Notes: generated by a model not told the origin, from the sequence alone. Shown: positions 53,000-63,040, counted from the first letter of the stretch. The stretch is 64,000 nucleotides of DNA from Lysobacterales bacterium (GCA_026988115.1 JALSLV010000016.1:1-64000), one strand, 5' to 3'. Numbers and translations are program-made.

Positions 53000-54482
53000 A
53001 CAAATAGAAACAAGTGAACAAGAAAATGCCGAAGTGCATAAACGAATTGAACAAACCTATAAAGATGGTTTTGTCACGGATATTGAGTCCGATACATTTC
53101 CTCCAGGCTTAAACGAAGAAGTAATTCGTGCAATTTCTGCCAAAAAACAAGAACCACAATGGCTACTTGAGTGGCGTTTAAAAGCCTATGCAAAATGGCT
53201 GACGATGGAGCAACCTAATTGGGCAAAATTAAAAATTCCACCGATTGATTTTAATGCTATTTCCTATTATTCATCGCCTAAAAGCAACGAAAATGCACCC
53301 GAAACAATTGACGATGTCGATCCAAAATTACTAGAAACTTATGCAAAGCTAGGCGTACCATTACACGAGCAAGAAATATTGGCAGGTGTTAAAACCAGAA
53401 AAACACCCGTGGCGGTTGATGTGGTATTTGATTCGGTATCCGTAACCACCACATTTAAAAAAGAACTAAGAAAAGCAGGAGTAATATTCTGTTCATTTTC
53501 AGAAGCAGTTATAGACTATCCTGATTTAGTCAAACAATATCTGGGTAAAGTCGTGCCGATTGGTGATAACTATTTTTCAGCCCTAAATGCCGCTGTTTTT
53601 AGTGATGGATCATTTGTTTATATCCCAAAAAACACACGCTGTCCTATGGAATTATCCACTTATTTCCGCATCAATGAAATGAACACAGGACAATTTGAAC
53701 GCACCCTCATTATTGCTGATGATGGAGCAGAAGTCAGTTATCTGGAAGGTTGTACTGCACCGATGCGTGATGAAAACCAATTGCATGCTGCCGTGGTTGA
53801 ATTATTTATCCTTAATGATGCAAAAATAAAATACTCCACCGTGCAAAACTGGTACCCAGGTGATGAAGAAGGCAAAGGCGGTATTTTTAATTTCGTCACC
53901 AAACGTGCCGCTTGTAACGGCAACAATGCCAAAGTCTCATGGACACAAGTGGAAACAGGTTCAGCCATAACGTGGAAATACCCCAGTTGCATCTTACGTG
54001 GAGACAATTCACGTGGCGAATTTTATTCGGTTGCATTAACCAATAATTACCAGCAAGCCGATACTGGCACGAAGATGATTCATTTGGGTAAAAACACCAA
54101 AAGCACCATTATCTCCAAAGGCATTTCCGCAGGCAAAAGCCACAACACTTACCGAGGATTGGTGCGGATTTCTAAGAGAGCCGAAGGTGCACGAAACCAC
54201 ACACAATGCGACTCGCTTTTAATCGGTAAAAACTGCGGAGCTCACACATTCCCTTATATCGAATGTGGTAACAGCACCGCCCAACTCGAACACGAAGCCA
54301 CCACTTCCAAAATATCAGAAGACCAATTATTCTACTGCAAACAAAGAGGCATCTCAGAAGAAGACGCCACCTCGATGATAGTCGATGGTTTTTGCAAAGA
54401 AGTGTTTAAAGAATTACCAATGGAATTTGCCGTTGAAGCCAAGGCATTACTTGATATCAGCTTGGAAGGAGCTGTGGGATAG
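52992..54482 (+). CDS. sufB: Fe-S cluster scaffold SufB
   Basis: 496 residues. Core subunit of the SufBC2D scaffold on which clusters form. [20 protein letters not shown], the C-terminal parallel beta-helix and the [25 protein letters not shown] and [13 protein letters not shown] segments are conserved; the latter region holds the cysteine used in cluster assembly. Its stop is followed by a REP-like inverted pair before sufC. Confidence 0.95.
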   Translation: MSEQIETSEQENAEVHKRIEQTYKDGFVTDIESDTFPPGLNEEVIRAISAKKQEPQWLLEWRLKAYAKWLTMEQPNWAKLKIPPIDFNAISYYSSPKSNENAPETIDDVDPKLLETYAKLGVPLHEQEILAGVKTRKTPVAVDVVFDSVSVTTTFKKELRKAGVIFCSFSEAVIDYPDLVKQYLGKVVPIGDNYFSALNAAVFSDGSFVYIPKNTRCPMELSTYFRINEMNTGQFERTLIIADDGAEVSYLEGCTAPMRDENQLHAAVVELFILNDAKIKYSTVQNWYPGDEEGKGGIFNFVTKRAACNGNNAKVSWTQVETGSAITWKYPSCILRGDNSRGEFYSVALTNNYQQADTGTKMIHLGKNTKSTIISKGISAGKSHNTYRGLVRISKRAEGARNHTQCDSLLIGKNCGAHTFPYIECGNSTAQLEHEATTSKISEDQLFYCKQRGISEEDATSMIVDGFCKEVFKELPMEFAVEAKALLDISLEGAVG

Positions 54483-54499
54483 TTTTTTAGGGTGCTTTT

Positions 54500-54578
54500 T
54501 AAAGGGGTCAGTACCCTTTATTAATACTCTATTCCAACTAAATTAAACAACCAACCATAAAGGGTACTGACCCCTTTA
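54500..54578. repeat. Inverted pair of GGGGTCAGTACCC palindromes between sufB and sufC
   Basis: 54500-54520 and 54558-54578 are perfect 21-bp inverted copies of the palindrome that clusters at 3578-4108, separated by 37 bp of AT-rich DNA. Each copy is a hairpin and together they could form one long stem in the suf mRNA. They fill the 116-nt sufB-sufC gap, which is otherwise only about 38 nt, so the pair looks inserted into the operon. Confidence 0.75.
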
Positions 54579-54598
54579 AAAAAACATTTTAAAAAACT

Positions 54599-55339
54599 AT
54601 GCTAAATATTAAAAACATACACGCCCAAGTAGGCGATAATAAAATACTAAAAGGACTAAACTTAGAGATCAAACCAGGTGAAGTCCACGCCATAATGGGC
54701 CCCAATGGTGCGGGTAAATCCACGCTTGGAAATGTGCTGGCGGGCATGGAAAAAGTTGAAGTAACTCAAGGTTCGGTTGATTTTTTAGGTAAAGATTTAT
54801 TAGACCTAGAAATCGAACAGCGAGCTGCCGAGGGAATTTTCCTTGCTTTTCAATACCCTGTGGAAATTCCTGGGGTGAACAATATGTATTTCTTACGCGC
54901 CGCATTAAACGCACAACGCAAATACCGCGGTGAGAAAGAAATGAATTCATCCGAGTTCCTTAAACTGGTTCGCACTAAAATCAAACAAATGAATATGCGT
55001 GATGATTTGTTGCGTCGCCCTGTGAACGAAGGCTTTTCAGGCGGTGAGAAAAAACGTAACGAAATTTTCCAGATGAGTATTTTAGAACCAAAACTGGCTA
55101 TCTTAGACGAAACGGATTCAGGTTTAGATATAGATGCACTAAAAATCGTTGCCGATGGCGTTAATCAATTGCGTGATGACAACCGCTCCTTTATTGTTAT
55201 CACCCATTACCAACGCTTGCTCGATTATATTGTGCCAGATTATGTGCATGTACTTGCTGATGGCAAAATTGTACGCTCAGGTGACAAATCTCTGGCCATA
55301 GAGTTAGAAAAAACAGGTTACGGTTGGTTAGAGGACTAA
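54599..55339 (+). CDS. sufC: SUF ATPase SufC
   Basis: 246 residues. ABC ATPase of the SufBCD complex: Walker A GPNGAGKST, the LSGGQ-equivalent SGGEKKR, Walker B LAILDETDSG, and the D-loop typical of SufC. The start ATG has no ribosome binding site (TTTTAAAAAACT precedes it), because the REP pair ends 20 bp upstream. Translation may rely on coupling from sufB or on a weak site. Confidence 0.95.
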   Translation: MLNIKNIHAQVGDNKILKGLNLEIKPGEVHAIMGPNGAGKSTLGNVLAGMEKVEVTQGSVDFLGKDLLDLEIEQRAAEGIFLAFQYPVEIPGVNNMYFLRAALNAQRKYRGEKEMNSSEFLKLVRTKIKQMNMRDDLLRRPVNEGFSGGEKKRNEIFQMSILEPKLAILDETDSGLDIDALKIVADGVNQLRDDNRSFIVITHYQRLLDYIVPDYVHVLADGKIVRSGDKSLAIELEKTGYGWLED

Positions 55340-55343
55340 GGCC

Positions 55344-56489
55344 ATGTTTAAAAACCCAATAAATTTAGCCTTTGAAAAGCTCTCTGGCCAATTAGATGAA
55401 CCAAAATGGTTACAGCAAAAGCGTAGCGATGCTCTAAAAAAATTTCAAGAATACGGTTTACCAACACGCAAATCCGAATTGTGGAAATACACCAATGCCA
55501 AAAAGTTAGAAAAACTTGAAGAAGTCACCGATATTGCTGATGGCAACGACTATTTCGTCTTCACTATCAAAGGAGAACTTCCGCAAGATACTCTCATGCA
55601 AAACATCTTAGAAATAGATGAAAAAAGCTGGAAAAATATTAAAACCGACAAAGAAAGAACATTTGTCGAACTCAATACCACCATGCTTAATGGAGGGTTT
55701 GCCTTAACCATCCCTAAAAATTCACAATTAAAACTGCACATACAATACCAGCAAGTGTCAAAAGATTGGGAAAATATTCGTACCGTCATCAATGTCGGAG
55801 AAAATGCCGAACTAGACTTAACCGAAAGCTACGATTACGATTGTCGAATTAACCATGTATCAGTCATCAATATGTCTACTGATTCACGCTTAAAATTGCA
55901 TTCGAACAAACACTTGCGAAAAACAGCTGCATTGATTCATTTTGCACAAATTAACTGTGCACAAAATGTTTCAATTGAACAAGGTACAATCAACAATAAC
56001 GCTGCTTTGTCACACAGCATAACTGAGGTTAACTTTAATGGACAACACAGCGAGTTTGAAGCTGCTTCTGTCAATGTTGTACACGATTCATGCCATATCA
56101 GCGAAAATATTTTGGTTAATCACAAGGTTCAAAATTGTAAGAGTAACGTTATCAAACGATCATTGGCAACTGATAAAGCTTCCGTTGCACTTAATGCCAA
56201 AGCCGTTGTTTACAAAGCTGCCGATGGCAGTGATGTTGCACAAAGCTTAAAGAATATTTTACTAACAGATGAAGCCTCAATTTATTCAAAACCAGAGCTA
56301 GAAATCAACACTGATGATGTCATTGCAGCTCATGGCTCAACCATTGGTGAGTTGGATGAAACCTCCTTAACTTATTTGCGTTCGCGCGGTATACCCAAAG
56401 AACAAGCCAAATTTATGTTGATTGAATCATTTCTACAAGATGCCAATATATTTAAAACCGAAGATTTCCTTGATAGGATAGAATTATGA
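55344..56489 (+). CDS. sufD: SUF scaffold subunit SufD
   Basis: 381 residues. Paralog of SufB; NALAFEKL-type start, central beta-helix (VINVGENAELDLTES) and the SufBD C-terminal block (AHGSTIGELDETSLTYLRSRGIPKEQAKFMLIESF). Needed for iron delivery and for clearance of the SufBC2D complex. AAGG lies just before the ATG; overlaps sufS by 4 nt. Confidence 0.94.
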   Translation: MFKNPINLAFEKLSGQLDEPKWLQQKRSDALKKFQEYGLPTRKSELWKYTNAKKLEKLEEVTDIADGNDYFVFTIKGELPQDTLMQNILEIDEKSWKNIKTDKERTFVELNTTMLNGGFALTIPKNSQLKLHIQYQQVSKDWENIRTVINVGENAELDLTESYDYDCRINHVSVINMSTDSRLKLHSNKHLRKTAALIHFAQINCAQNVSIEQGTINNNAALSHSITEVNFNGQHSEFEAASVNVVHDSCHISENILVNHKVQNCKSNVIKRSLATDKASVALNAKAVVYKAADGSDVAQSLKNILLTDEASIYSKPELEINTDDVIAAHGSTIGELDETSLTYLRSRGIPKEQAKFMLIESFLQDANIFKTEDFLDRIEL

Positions 56490-57688
56490 AACGTGAAGAT
56501 TTTCCTTGCCTTAATGTAAAAGTCCACAATAAACCATTGGTTTATTTTGACAATGCAGCAACGGCACAACGCCCGCAATCGGTGATTGACGCTGTGACCA
56601 ATTATTACAGCAAAACCAATGCCAATGTGCACCGCGGTGTGCATTCCTTGAGTGGCGATGCCACCGATTTGTTTGAAGAAGCCCGAATTTCTATGGCAAA
56701 ACTGATGAATTCACCCAGCGATAAAAATTTAATCTTCACCCGTGGCTCAACCGAAGGCATCAACTTAGTGGCACAAACATTCGTGCGTTCACGCATACAA
56801 AAAGGCGATGAAATCATCGTTTCAGAAATGGAGCACCACTCCAATATCGTGCCGTGGCAATTATTATGCGAACAAACAGGAGCAATTCTCAAAGTTTTGC
56901 CCTTTAATGACAACGGCGAATTACAAATCGAGTTGCTCAATGATTTAATTAGCGACAAAACCAAATTTCTATCCGTGGTACATGCCTCCAACTCACTAGG
57001 CACAATCAACCCAATCAAACAAATTGTTAAAATAGCCCATGCCCGAAATGTACCCGTTTTGGTCGATGGAGCCCAAGCCATGCCACACATCAAAGTGGAT
57101 GTGCAGAATTTAGATTGTGATTTTTATACCGTATCAGGACACAAAATGTACGGCCCAACGGGTATAGGTGTCGTTTATGGCAAGATGCACCACTTAGAAG
57201 CCATGCCACCCTATCACGGCGGTGGCGAAATGATTAGCCATGTGACTTTTGAAAAGACTATTTACAATGCCGTTCCTGCCAAATTTGAAGCTGGAACGCC
57301 GAATATTGCCGGAGCCATTGGACTTGGAGCCGCTGCGGATTATATACTTAAAAGTGGCATTGAAAATATCCACCAAGCCGATACCGAATTACTCAACTAC
57401 GCCACCGAAAGCTTATTAGCAGTCGATGGCTTAAAAATAATCGGCACAGCCAGCCACAAAGTTTCGGTAATTTCATTCACCCTCAAGGGCGTTCATCCAC
57501 ATGATTTAGGGACAATTTTAGACCATTACGGCATCGCCATCCGCACGGGGCATCACTGCACCATGCCCGCGATAAAACACTTTGGCGTACCAGCAACCGC
57601 CCGCGCATCTTTCGCCTTTTACAACACCAAAGAAGAAATAGATTACTTCATCGAAAGCCTAGAAAAAGCCCGAGAAATGTTTCTCTAA
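56486..57688 (+). CDS. sufS: Cysteine desulfurase SufS
   Basis: 400 residues. PLP enzyme that donates sulfur from cysteine. The PLP lysine is in SGHKMYGPTG; HRGVHSLS, TEGINLVA and the C-terminal active cysteine RTGHHCTMP are group II (SufS) features. No sufE, sufU, sufA or sufT follows, so the sulfur acceptor must be encoded elsewhere. Confidence 0.95.
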   Translation: MKREDFPCLNVKVHNKPLVYFDNAATAQRPQSVIDAVTNYYSKTNANVHRGVHSLSGDATDLFEEARISMAKLMNSPSDKNLIFTRGSTEGINLVAQTFVRSRIQKGDEIIVSEMEHHSNIVPWQLLCEQTGAILKVLPFNDNGELQIELLNDLISDKTKFLSVVHASNSLGTINPIKQIVKIAHARNVPVLVDGAQAMPHIKVDVQNLDCDFYTVSGHKMYGPTGIGVVYGKMHHLEAMPPYHGGGEMISHVTFEKTIYNAVPAKFEAGTPNIAGAIGLGAAADYILKSGIENIHQADTELLNYATESLLAVDGLKIIGTASHKVSVISFTLKGVHPHDLGTILDHYGIAIRTGHHCTMPAIKHFGVPATARASFAFYNTKEEIDYFIESLEKAREMFL

Positions 57689-57978
57689 AATTAACCCTAA
57701 TTCTCTAGTAGGGTGGGCTCCGCCCACCGACAGTGTATACGTCACCTCGATAATTATTGAATTCTAAAGTCTTTGGCTAACGCCACAGATTCGCTGTTTT
57801 AGTAACGAAAAAGTTCACAAAGAGCCGTAAAGTTCACAGAGAAAATGTCGCACAGCGGAACGCCGAGAGCAGCAAAGCATCTACTCTTGTTCTTATTCTA
57901 CACTTGGAAATACTTATTTATTTTGATTTTGAAATTTTAACATGATAACATAATCTTAGCCACTCCCATAAAAACACT
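57689..57978. repeat. Gene-free stretch with dispersed-repeat fragments after sufS
   Basis: 57712-57728 is a GGTGGGC-TCC-GCCCACC hairpin that could terminate the suf message, related in sequence to the pair at 41113-41202. 57805-57880 contains AAGTTCACAAAGAGCC and AAAGTTCACAGAGAAAATG, wording I recognise from a widespread bacterial dispersed repeat. 57881-57978 is AT-rich with no clear gene. No ORF is convincing. Confidence 0.5.
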
Positions 57979-58935
57979 ATGAACAACAAATCTGACTCAA
58001 TAGAAAAAATGAGGTTAACGCCTTTTCAAACAATAATTAAAAGCTTAGCTTCAATTAATAAGTTGCTATTGCAATTATTCTTAGCTATTGGCTTTATTCT
58101 TACTTTGACATATTGTAGCACAATAAATTTTTACCCCAGCGGGCTTACTATTGCAGATGGGTTGTTTTTCATTTTGATAAGTTTTACTTTTACCTTTTAT
58201 TATTCAATAATTTGGTTTTTACTTTTTTGTGGAGGGATAGCTATTTCTCCAATATTTAGAAAAATACAATCTTTTGAAACAAAATTTGATAAAAAGAAGT
58301 CAGACAAAACACACGATATGTCTTTATCTTTTCCTTCATTATTTAAAAATGAACTTCTCTCATTCGGAATAATTGGATATGTCACTCTTATATTTATAGT
58401 TTGTGATTATTTCATAAACCATCCTGAAAGAACGTTCAAACTCATAATCATAGTTATATTTATGGGGATATATTGGGGCATTCTAAACAAAAAAATCAAT
58501 AACAAATCAAACTCATTTAGCACTTTATATCCCTTAACATTAATAGTTTACATCATACCTGGTGTTTTTTTAGGAGGAGGACTATCGCTATTAAACAACT
58601 CTATGGAGACAATAGGAGTCAGGACTCAGTCATCAATTATCCAATTAGCAGAAAATCATACTTTTTTTTTAATAGCGAATGATATAGAACCTTTTTTAAT
58701 CACAAAAGATAATGAAGGAATTTTTAAAAATGCCACGGTACTGTTTCAAGGTATTGGTACAAACATCCACGTTAAAATTGAAAACTTTAGTCTAACCGTT
58801 CCTTCAAAAGATATTATTATTGGAAAACTAGATTCAAAAAAACCAACAGAGAACAATGAACAAAACAAAAATCCACATCCAATGGCTCCCCTATCTAAAA
58901 GCCATAAAACCAAAAAACTGTTCTATGGTAATTAA
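57979..58935 (+). CDS. Integral membrane protein of unknown function
   Basis: 318 residues with five hydrophobic segments at about 32-52, 62-93, 126-145, 153-170 and 179-206, then a soluble C-terminal domain (207-318) that reads as a small beta domain (TIGVRTQSSIIQLAENHTFFLIAN). I recognise no family. It is the first gene of the 57979-60656 cluster; the next small ORF begins within its last 80 bases. AT-rich like the accessory zone at the left end. Confidence 0.65.
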   Translation: MNNKSDSIEKMRLTPFQTIIKSLASINKLLLQLFLAIGFILTLTYCSTINFYPSGLTIADGLFFILISFTFTFYYSIIWFLLFCGGIAISPIFRKIQSFETKFDKKKSDKTHDMSLSFPSLFKNELLSFGIIGYVTLIFIVCDYFINHPERTFKLIIIVIFMGIYWGILNKKINNKSNSFSTLYPLTLIVYIIPGVFLGGGLSLLNNSMETIGVRTQSSIIQLAENHTFFLIANDIEPFLITKDNEGIFKNATVLFQGIGTNIHVKIENFSLTVPSKDIIIGKLDSKKPTENNEQNKNPHPMAPLSKSHKTKKLFYGN

Positions 58936-59017
58936 AAACAACATAATAGAGCTGCCTAAAAACTTCTTTGATGAACAAATTAACAGCTGGAAAGACATTA
59001 AAATAGAAAAGTCATAA
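58856..59017 (+). CDS. Possible small protein, 53 residues
   Basis: ATG 58856 opens MNKTKIHIQWLPYLKAIKPK and ends in WKDIKIEKS, TAA at 59015-59017. It overlaps the end of the membrane protein gene by 80 nt in another frame and stops 1 nt before the next start at 59019. It is too short for many gene finders. The tight coupling to both neighbours and normal codon use argue that it is real; it has no signal peptide or motif I recognise. Confidence 0.4.
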   Translation: MNKTKIHIQWLPYLKAIKPKNCSMVIKNNIIELPKNFFDEQINSWKDIKIEKS

Positions 59018-59018
59018 C

Positions 59019-59291
59019 ATGGTTAAACTATTTGGAAAAATCGAATTAATAATTGGTCTATTGCTTATTACCTATGCGAGTTATTTAATGATGGGATTTA
59101 CCATAAATCCTGATAATGATCCACATGGATTTGTATTGATGATTGCAGTATTTGGGGCAGGCATAGGTGGACTTATGTCTTTTGCAGGTTCTGTTTGCCT
59201 CTTTGCAAAAAAATATCAATTGATTGCTCAATTTCCGTTAATAATTTATACAGCCATTGCGCAGTACACATTTTTTTCTGCATATGCTTAA
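59019..59291 (+). CDS. Small membrane protein
   Basis: 90 residues, three hydrophobic segments at about 10-27, 38-62 and 70-86. No recognised family. Starts 1 nt after the 53-codon ORF stop and overlaps the next gene by 8 nt. No motif beyond the helices. Confidence 0.6.
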   Translation: MVKLFGKIELIIGLLLITYASYLMMGFTINPDNDPHGFVLMIAVFGAGIGGLMSFAGSVCLFAKKYQLIAQFPLIIYTAIAQYTFFSAYA

Positions 59292-59703
59292 AAAAATCTT
59301 AGCCTTTTTTAAACCAAAACCATCAAAGTGGTCAACTCCTGAGGTGATAAATTCGTTAAGTCGCGAAAAGGTTGGCATTGAATTAGCTACAAAGGTTGCA
59401 AATAAACTCAAACAAGGCAATCATTTATATTATTCTCATCGAGACTATTGTGGTCACGGTTTGAGCTTTAGGGACAATGCATTTCACCTGGTGAGAGTCG
59501 TAGATGGGTATGATAATTTCACTATAGAAAAATTTAACTCCGCAAGTGATTTTATTCGGTTTTTTGCCAAACAATCTGACTATTCAATGGCAGGAGCCGA
59601 CAACAGTGTGTCCGTATTTTATACCGATAGTTTCTTTGAATTAAATAATCAACGCTTGAGTTGTAAAAGACTGATTGATTTTTGTGCTAAAATTCCCTCA
59701 TGA
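59284..59703 (+). CDS. Conserved-type small cytoplasmic protein of unknown function
   Basis: 139 residues from ATG 59284; the frame's earlier codon at 59257 would put the start deep inside the upstream gene, so the shorter form is chosen. MLKKILAFFKPKPSKWSTPEVI leads into a compact alpha/beta domain (ELATKVANKLKQGNHLYYSHRDYCGHGLSF). Overlaps the upstream gene by 8 nt and the WYL regulator by 4 nt (ATGA). No family recognised; context suggests it is controlled with the regulator. Confidence 0.6.
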   Translation: MLKKILAFFKPKPSKWSTPEVINSLSREKVGIELATKVANKLKQGNHLYYSHRDYCGHGLSFRDNAFHLVRVVDGYDNFTIEKFNSASDFIRFFAKQSDYSMAGADNSVSVFYTDSFFELNNQRLSCKRLIDFCAKIPS

Positions 59704-60656
59704 AAAAACAAGACCGAATTTACACCCTTGATCAAATGCTAAAGGCCGCCAAATACCCAATTAGCATAGAGACTATCAAAGAACGACTCGAATGTTCAAC
59801 AGCTACGGCTTACCGAATCATTGCGGATTTGCGTGATGGTTATGGTGCACCGATTGAAACCGATGACGAGGCTAGCGGCATTTTTTATACGCAAAAAGGC
59901 GTTTTTGAATTACCTGGCCTGCGCTTGCAATCAGATGAAATCGAAGCCTTATTGATGGCCTCACATTTACTAGAAGATATACAAAAAGGATTACTAAAAG
60001 AGCCTTTATCACGCTTATTGGATAATATCAGTTCTTTACTTAAAGAACATGGCATTAAGGACAAACGCAATATTCAGATAATTTATGCTCTCTTTCGTAA
60101 AGCTGATAAAAAAATATTTTCAACCGTCTTTACTGCCTTGCAAGAAGGCAAAAGGCTTGAACTAGAGTACGAAGCGCGTTCAACCAACCAAACCAATACT
60201 AGAACCGTATCGCCATTAAAGCTAACCAATTACAAAAATGCGTGGTACTTAGACTCTTGGTGTCATTTACGTCAGGGGATTCGGAGTTTTGCCTTGGAAC
60301 AGATTAAATCCTGCCAACAACTTGGTGAAAACTGCAAAACCATCAGTAAAGAACAGCTCAAAGAACACTTTAGTGGTTCTTACGGCATATTTTCGGGCGA
60401 AGCAAGTCAAACAGCTCGCTTAAAAATTTCACCAAAGGTTAGTAAATGGGTGGCTAAAGAACAATGGCATTCCGATCAAAAGATGAGTTTTTTATCCGAT
60501 GGTTCTATTTTTTTAGAAATTCCCTTTGGCAACGATACGGAATTAATTATGGATATTTTACGCTACGGTGAAAACATAACCGTCTTAAGCCCTGAAAATT
60601 TAAAAAATAAAATCAAAGCGGTTATTGGCAATATGCAAAATAATTATGAGTTGTGA
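59700..60656 (+). CDS. WYL-domain transcriptional regulator (DeoR/YafY type)
   Basis: 318 residues. N-terminal HTH_11 winged helix (5-60, LDQMLKAAKYPISIETIKERLECSTATAYRIIADLRDGYG), WYL domain about 140-230 with the diagnostic WYLDSWCHLRQGIRSFALEQI, and a WCX C-terminal domain. WYL regulators bind nucleic-acid or other ligands and often control stress or defence genes. Here it is the last gene of a cluster of unassigned membrane proteins, which it may repress. Whether the cluster is a defence system is open. Confidence 0.85.
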   Translation: MKKQDRIYTLDQMLKAAKYPISIETIKERLECSTATAYRIIADLRDGYGAPIETDDEASGIFYTQKGVFELPGLRLQSDEIEALLMASHLLEDIQKGLLKEPLSRLLDNISSLLKEHGIKDKRNIQIIYALFRKADKKIFSTVFTALQEGKRLELEYEARSTNQTNTRTVSPLKLTNYKNAWYLDSWCHLRQGIRSFALEQIKSCQQLGENCKTISKEQLKEHFSGSYGIFSGEASQTARLKISPKVSKWVAKEQWHSDQKMSFLSDGSIFLEIPFGNDTELIMDILRYGENITVLSPENLKNKIKAVIGNMQNNYEL

Positions 60657-60766
60657 TTATTGAGCTGGCTTTTATTTGCATAATTTCCTAAAAAGTTGAG
60701 AATTATCAAGATTTGACATTATAATACACAGCTTATAATTTTATACACAAAAAAAAGGGCGGGTAA

Positions 60767-61249
60767 ATGAAAGATCAAGATTCAATATTTTTTAGAAATT
60801 TTTCCATGTTATTAGGATTTTTAGTTTTTTTAACAATTGTATTGGCTTTTACAGGTTATTTTATGCAAAAAGACATACTTGGCGACAATGAAATGGCGAA
60901 AGACAGAAGTGAAATAGCCAAAACCTTAGAACCCGTTGCAAAAGTCAACACAGGTGATGTGATTGTTGCTCAAGTTGAAGAAGAAAAAGCACCCACTGCC
61001 GCCTTTGATGGAACTCTTGATGGCAAAAAAATTTACGACAATGTTTGTACCGCTTGTCACTCATCAGGAGCCGCAGGCGCACCCAAGCTTGAAGCCGCAG
61101 CGTGGGCAGATCGTATGGCTGGAGGAATCGACGCTTTAGTAACCAGTGCCATTAATGGCAAAGGTGCCATGCCACCCCGTGGCGGACGTGCCGATTTATC
61201 CGACGAACAAGTCAAAGCCACTGTTGAGTTTATGACCTCTGGATTTTAA
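60767..61249 (+). CDS. Membrane-anchored cytochrome c5 family protein
   Basis: 160 residues. Membrane helix at about 14-37 keeps the heme domain in the periplasm. VCTACHSSGAAGAPKL is the CxxCH heme site, and GAMPPRGGRADLSDEQVKA supplies the axial Met. The C-terminal part matches cytochrome c5-type electron carriers. A GGGCGGG-rich leader (AAAAAAAAGGGCGGG) precedes the start. Followed by a strong bidirectional terminator. Confidence 0.9.
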   Translation: MKDQDSIFFRNFSMLLGFLVFLTIVLAFTGYFMQKDILGDNEMAKDRSEIAKTLEPVAKVNTGDVIVAQVEEEKAPTAAFDGTLDGKKIYDNVCTACHSSGAAGAPKLEAAAWADRMAGGIDALVTSAINGKGAMPPRGGRADLSDEQVKATVEFMTSGF

Positions 61250-61275
61250 ATAACAGTTCATCAAATTATAGATAT

Positions 61276-61306
61276 AAAAAAAGCCCATCAGATGATGGGC
61301 TTTTTT
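61276..61306. terminator. Bidirectional intrinsic terminator between cytochrome and rhlE
   Basis: GCCCATC-AGAT-GATGGGC forms a 7-bp GC-rich stem with a 4-base loop, flanked by A6 on the left and T6 on the right. It stops the + strand cytochrome message and equally the - strand rhlE message, which converge here. Confidence 0.85.
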
Positions 61307-61324
61307 ATGCTTTAGTTATTATTT

Positions 61325-62764
61325 TTACTTGCGGTATTTAGCATAAGGGTCTTTGCTCGATTTATTGGTAGGCTTTTTATTTTGTGACTTATTGGGTTTA
61401 TTATTGCCTTTTGCTGCAACGGGTTGTCGGATATTTGCGGTTTTTTGCTCTGTCTTTGGGCTACCAGCTTTGTTGCGGTTTTTGTGGTTGCGTGGGTTTT
61501 TACGTTTTGCTTTACCACCAGCGTTACCCGATCGATTACCACCTCTGCCGCCGCCAGCATTTCTTTCTGGCTTTATTTTAGTTTTTCTTGCTTTAAATGG
61601 CTTAGTATTTAATGGCGCATCAGGCACGTCGTGATCGGGTTCAAAACCATCAATCAAAGTGCGTGGTATTTTCTTTTGGATTAAACGTTCAATATCTTGC
61701 AACAACTTTGCCTCATCGGCACTGACCAATGAAACGGCTTCACCATTTGAGCCTGCTCGTCCCGTTCGCCCAATGCGATGCACATAGTCCTCACTCACAT
61801 TTGGTAAGTCAAAGTTCACTACGTGTGGCAATAAATGAATGTCTATTCCACGGGCAGCAATATCAGTTGCCACCATCACTTGCACTTCGTTAGCTTTAAA
61901 TGCAGCCAATGCCTTGGTTCGTGCGCTTTGTGATTTGTTGCCATGAATCGGTAAAGCAGAGATATTTTGTGTATTCAAATGCTTAGCGATTTTATTAGCA
62001 CCATGCTTTGTTCTGGAAAATACCAACACCTGATTCCATTGATTTTCTTTAATTAAATGCGTTAACAACTTAATTTTTTTACTTTTATCCACTGGAAAAA
62101 CGCGCTGAATAATTGCTTCTACCGTTGTATTTCGTGGCGTAACCGAAATTTCGGAGGCATTATTCACTAAGGTACTTGCCAGTTGACGAATATCTGGTGA
62201 AAACGTCGCTGAAAACATCAAGGTTTGGCGTATTTTCGGTAATTTAGCAATAATCTTGCGAATATCATGAATAAAACCCATGTCCAACATTCTGTCAGCT
62301 TCATCCAAAACTAAAACTTCGAGTTGATCAAATTTGACCGCATTTTGATTATGCAAATCCAATAAACGACCAGGAGTTGCAACCAATACATCGACTCCAC
62401 GGCGCAATTTCATCATTTGTGGGTTTATCTTAACTCCACCAAAAACAACCGTCGAACGAATCGATGCGTATTTTCCGTATTCCACAACACTATCATGAAC
62501 TTGTGCTGCCAGCTCGCGTGTTGGCGTCAGTATCAAAACTCGTGCTTGATTGGGTTTAACCCGCGGGCCTTTGAGTAAATTACTCAATATTGGCAAAGTA
62601 AACCCTGCTGTTTTTCCTGTTCCAGTTTGCGCTGCTGCCATAACGTCTTTGCCTTTTAGCACAACTGGAATGGCTTGTGCCTGTATCGGCGATGGTTTGT
62701 CATATCCTTTAGCAATGACGGCTTTTAGTACTTCAGGGGCAAGCCCTAATGATGCGAAATCCAT
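61325..62764 (-). CDS. rhlE: DEAD-box RNA helicase RhlE type
   Basis: 479 residues. Q motif ([26 protein letters not shown]), Walker [22 protein letters not shown] as [15 protein letters not shown] as MFSATF, and the [10 protein letters not shown] motif VI. The last 95 residues are basic, Gly/Asn/Lys-rich and low complexity ([10 protein letters not shown]), the RNA-binding tail typical of RhlE. It remodels RNA in ribosome assembly or decay. Confidence 0.94.
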   Translation of the reverse strand: MDFASLGLAPEVLKAVIAKGYDKPSPIQAQAIPVVLKGKDVMAAAQTGTGKTAGFTLPILSNLLKGPRVKPNQARVLILTPTRELAAQVHDSVVEYGKYASIRSTVVFGGVKINPQMMKLRRGVDVLVATPGRLLDLHNQNAVKFDQLEVLVLDEADRMLDMGFIHDIRKIIAKLPKIRQTLMFSATFSPDIRQLASTLVNNASEISVTPRNTTVEAIIQRVFPVDKSKKIKLLTHLIKENQWNQVLVFSRTKHGANKIAKHLNTQNISALPIHGNKSQSARTKALAAFKANEVQVMVATDIAARGIDIHLLPHVVNFDLPNVSEDYVHRIGRTGRAGSNGEAVSLVSADEAKLLQDIERLIQKKIPRTLIDGFEPDHDVPDAPLNTKPFKARKTKIKPERNAGGGRGGNRSGNAGGKAKRKNPRNHKNRNKAGSPKTEQKTANIRQPVAAKGNNKPNKSQNKKPTNKSSKDPYAKYRK

Positions 62765-62954
62765 TGATTTTTCTCTTGTTTATTATGCTTAAATTAGCTT
62801 AGTTTGTGTAGCTTAATGAAATTCATGAAAAAGTATAGGTTTTTAATTTTTTTTCGGCATCTTTGTGGTTTTATTTTGTTCATTCCTATAGAATGCGCTT
62901 CTCTTAAATAAACAGCCAAATCAAAAGGCAATATATTTTAAGAAGCAACTATCA

Positions 62955-63031
62955 GGAGTGGTAGTTCAGTTGGTTAGAATACCGGCCTGTCACGCCGGTG
63001 GTCGCGAGTTCGAGTCTCGTCCACTCCGCCA
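62955..63031 (+). tRNA. tRNA-Asp (GTC)
   Basis: 77 nt from GGAGTGGTAG to CCA. The 7-bp acceptor stem GGAGTGG pairs with CCACTCC, the D arm is AGTTCAGTTGGTTAGAAT, the anticodon arm CCGGCCTGTCACGCCGG with GTC at 62989-62991, the variable loop TGGTC and the T arm GCGAG-TTCGAGT-CTCGT. CCA is encoded. Sequence is very close to E. coli tRNA-Asp. Confidence 0.95.
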
Positions 63032-63040
63032 TTTTTTTAG

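Noticed and set aside
61312-61634. ORFs opposite the RhlE tail
   Set aside because: They mirror the low-complexity Gly/Lys-rich tail and have no start context of their own.
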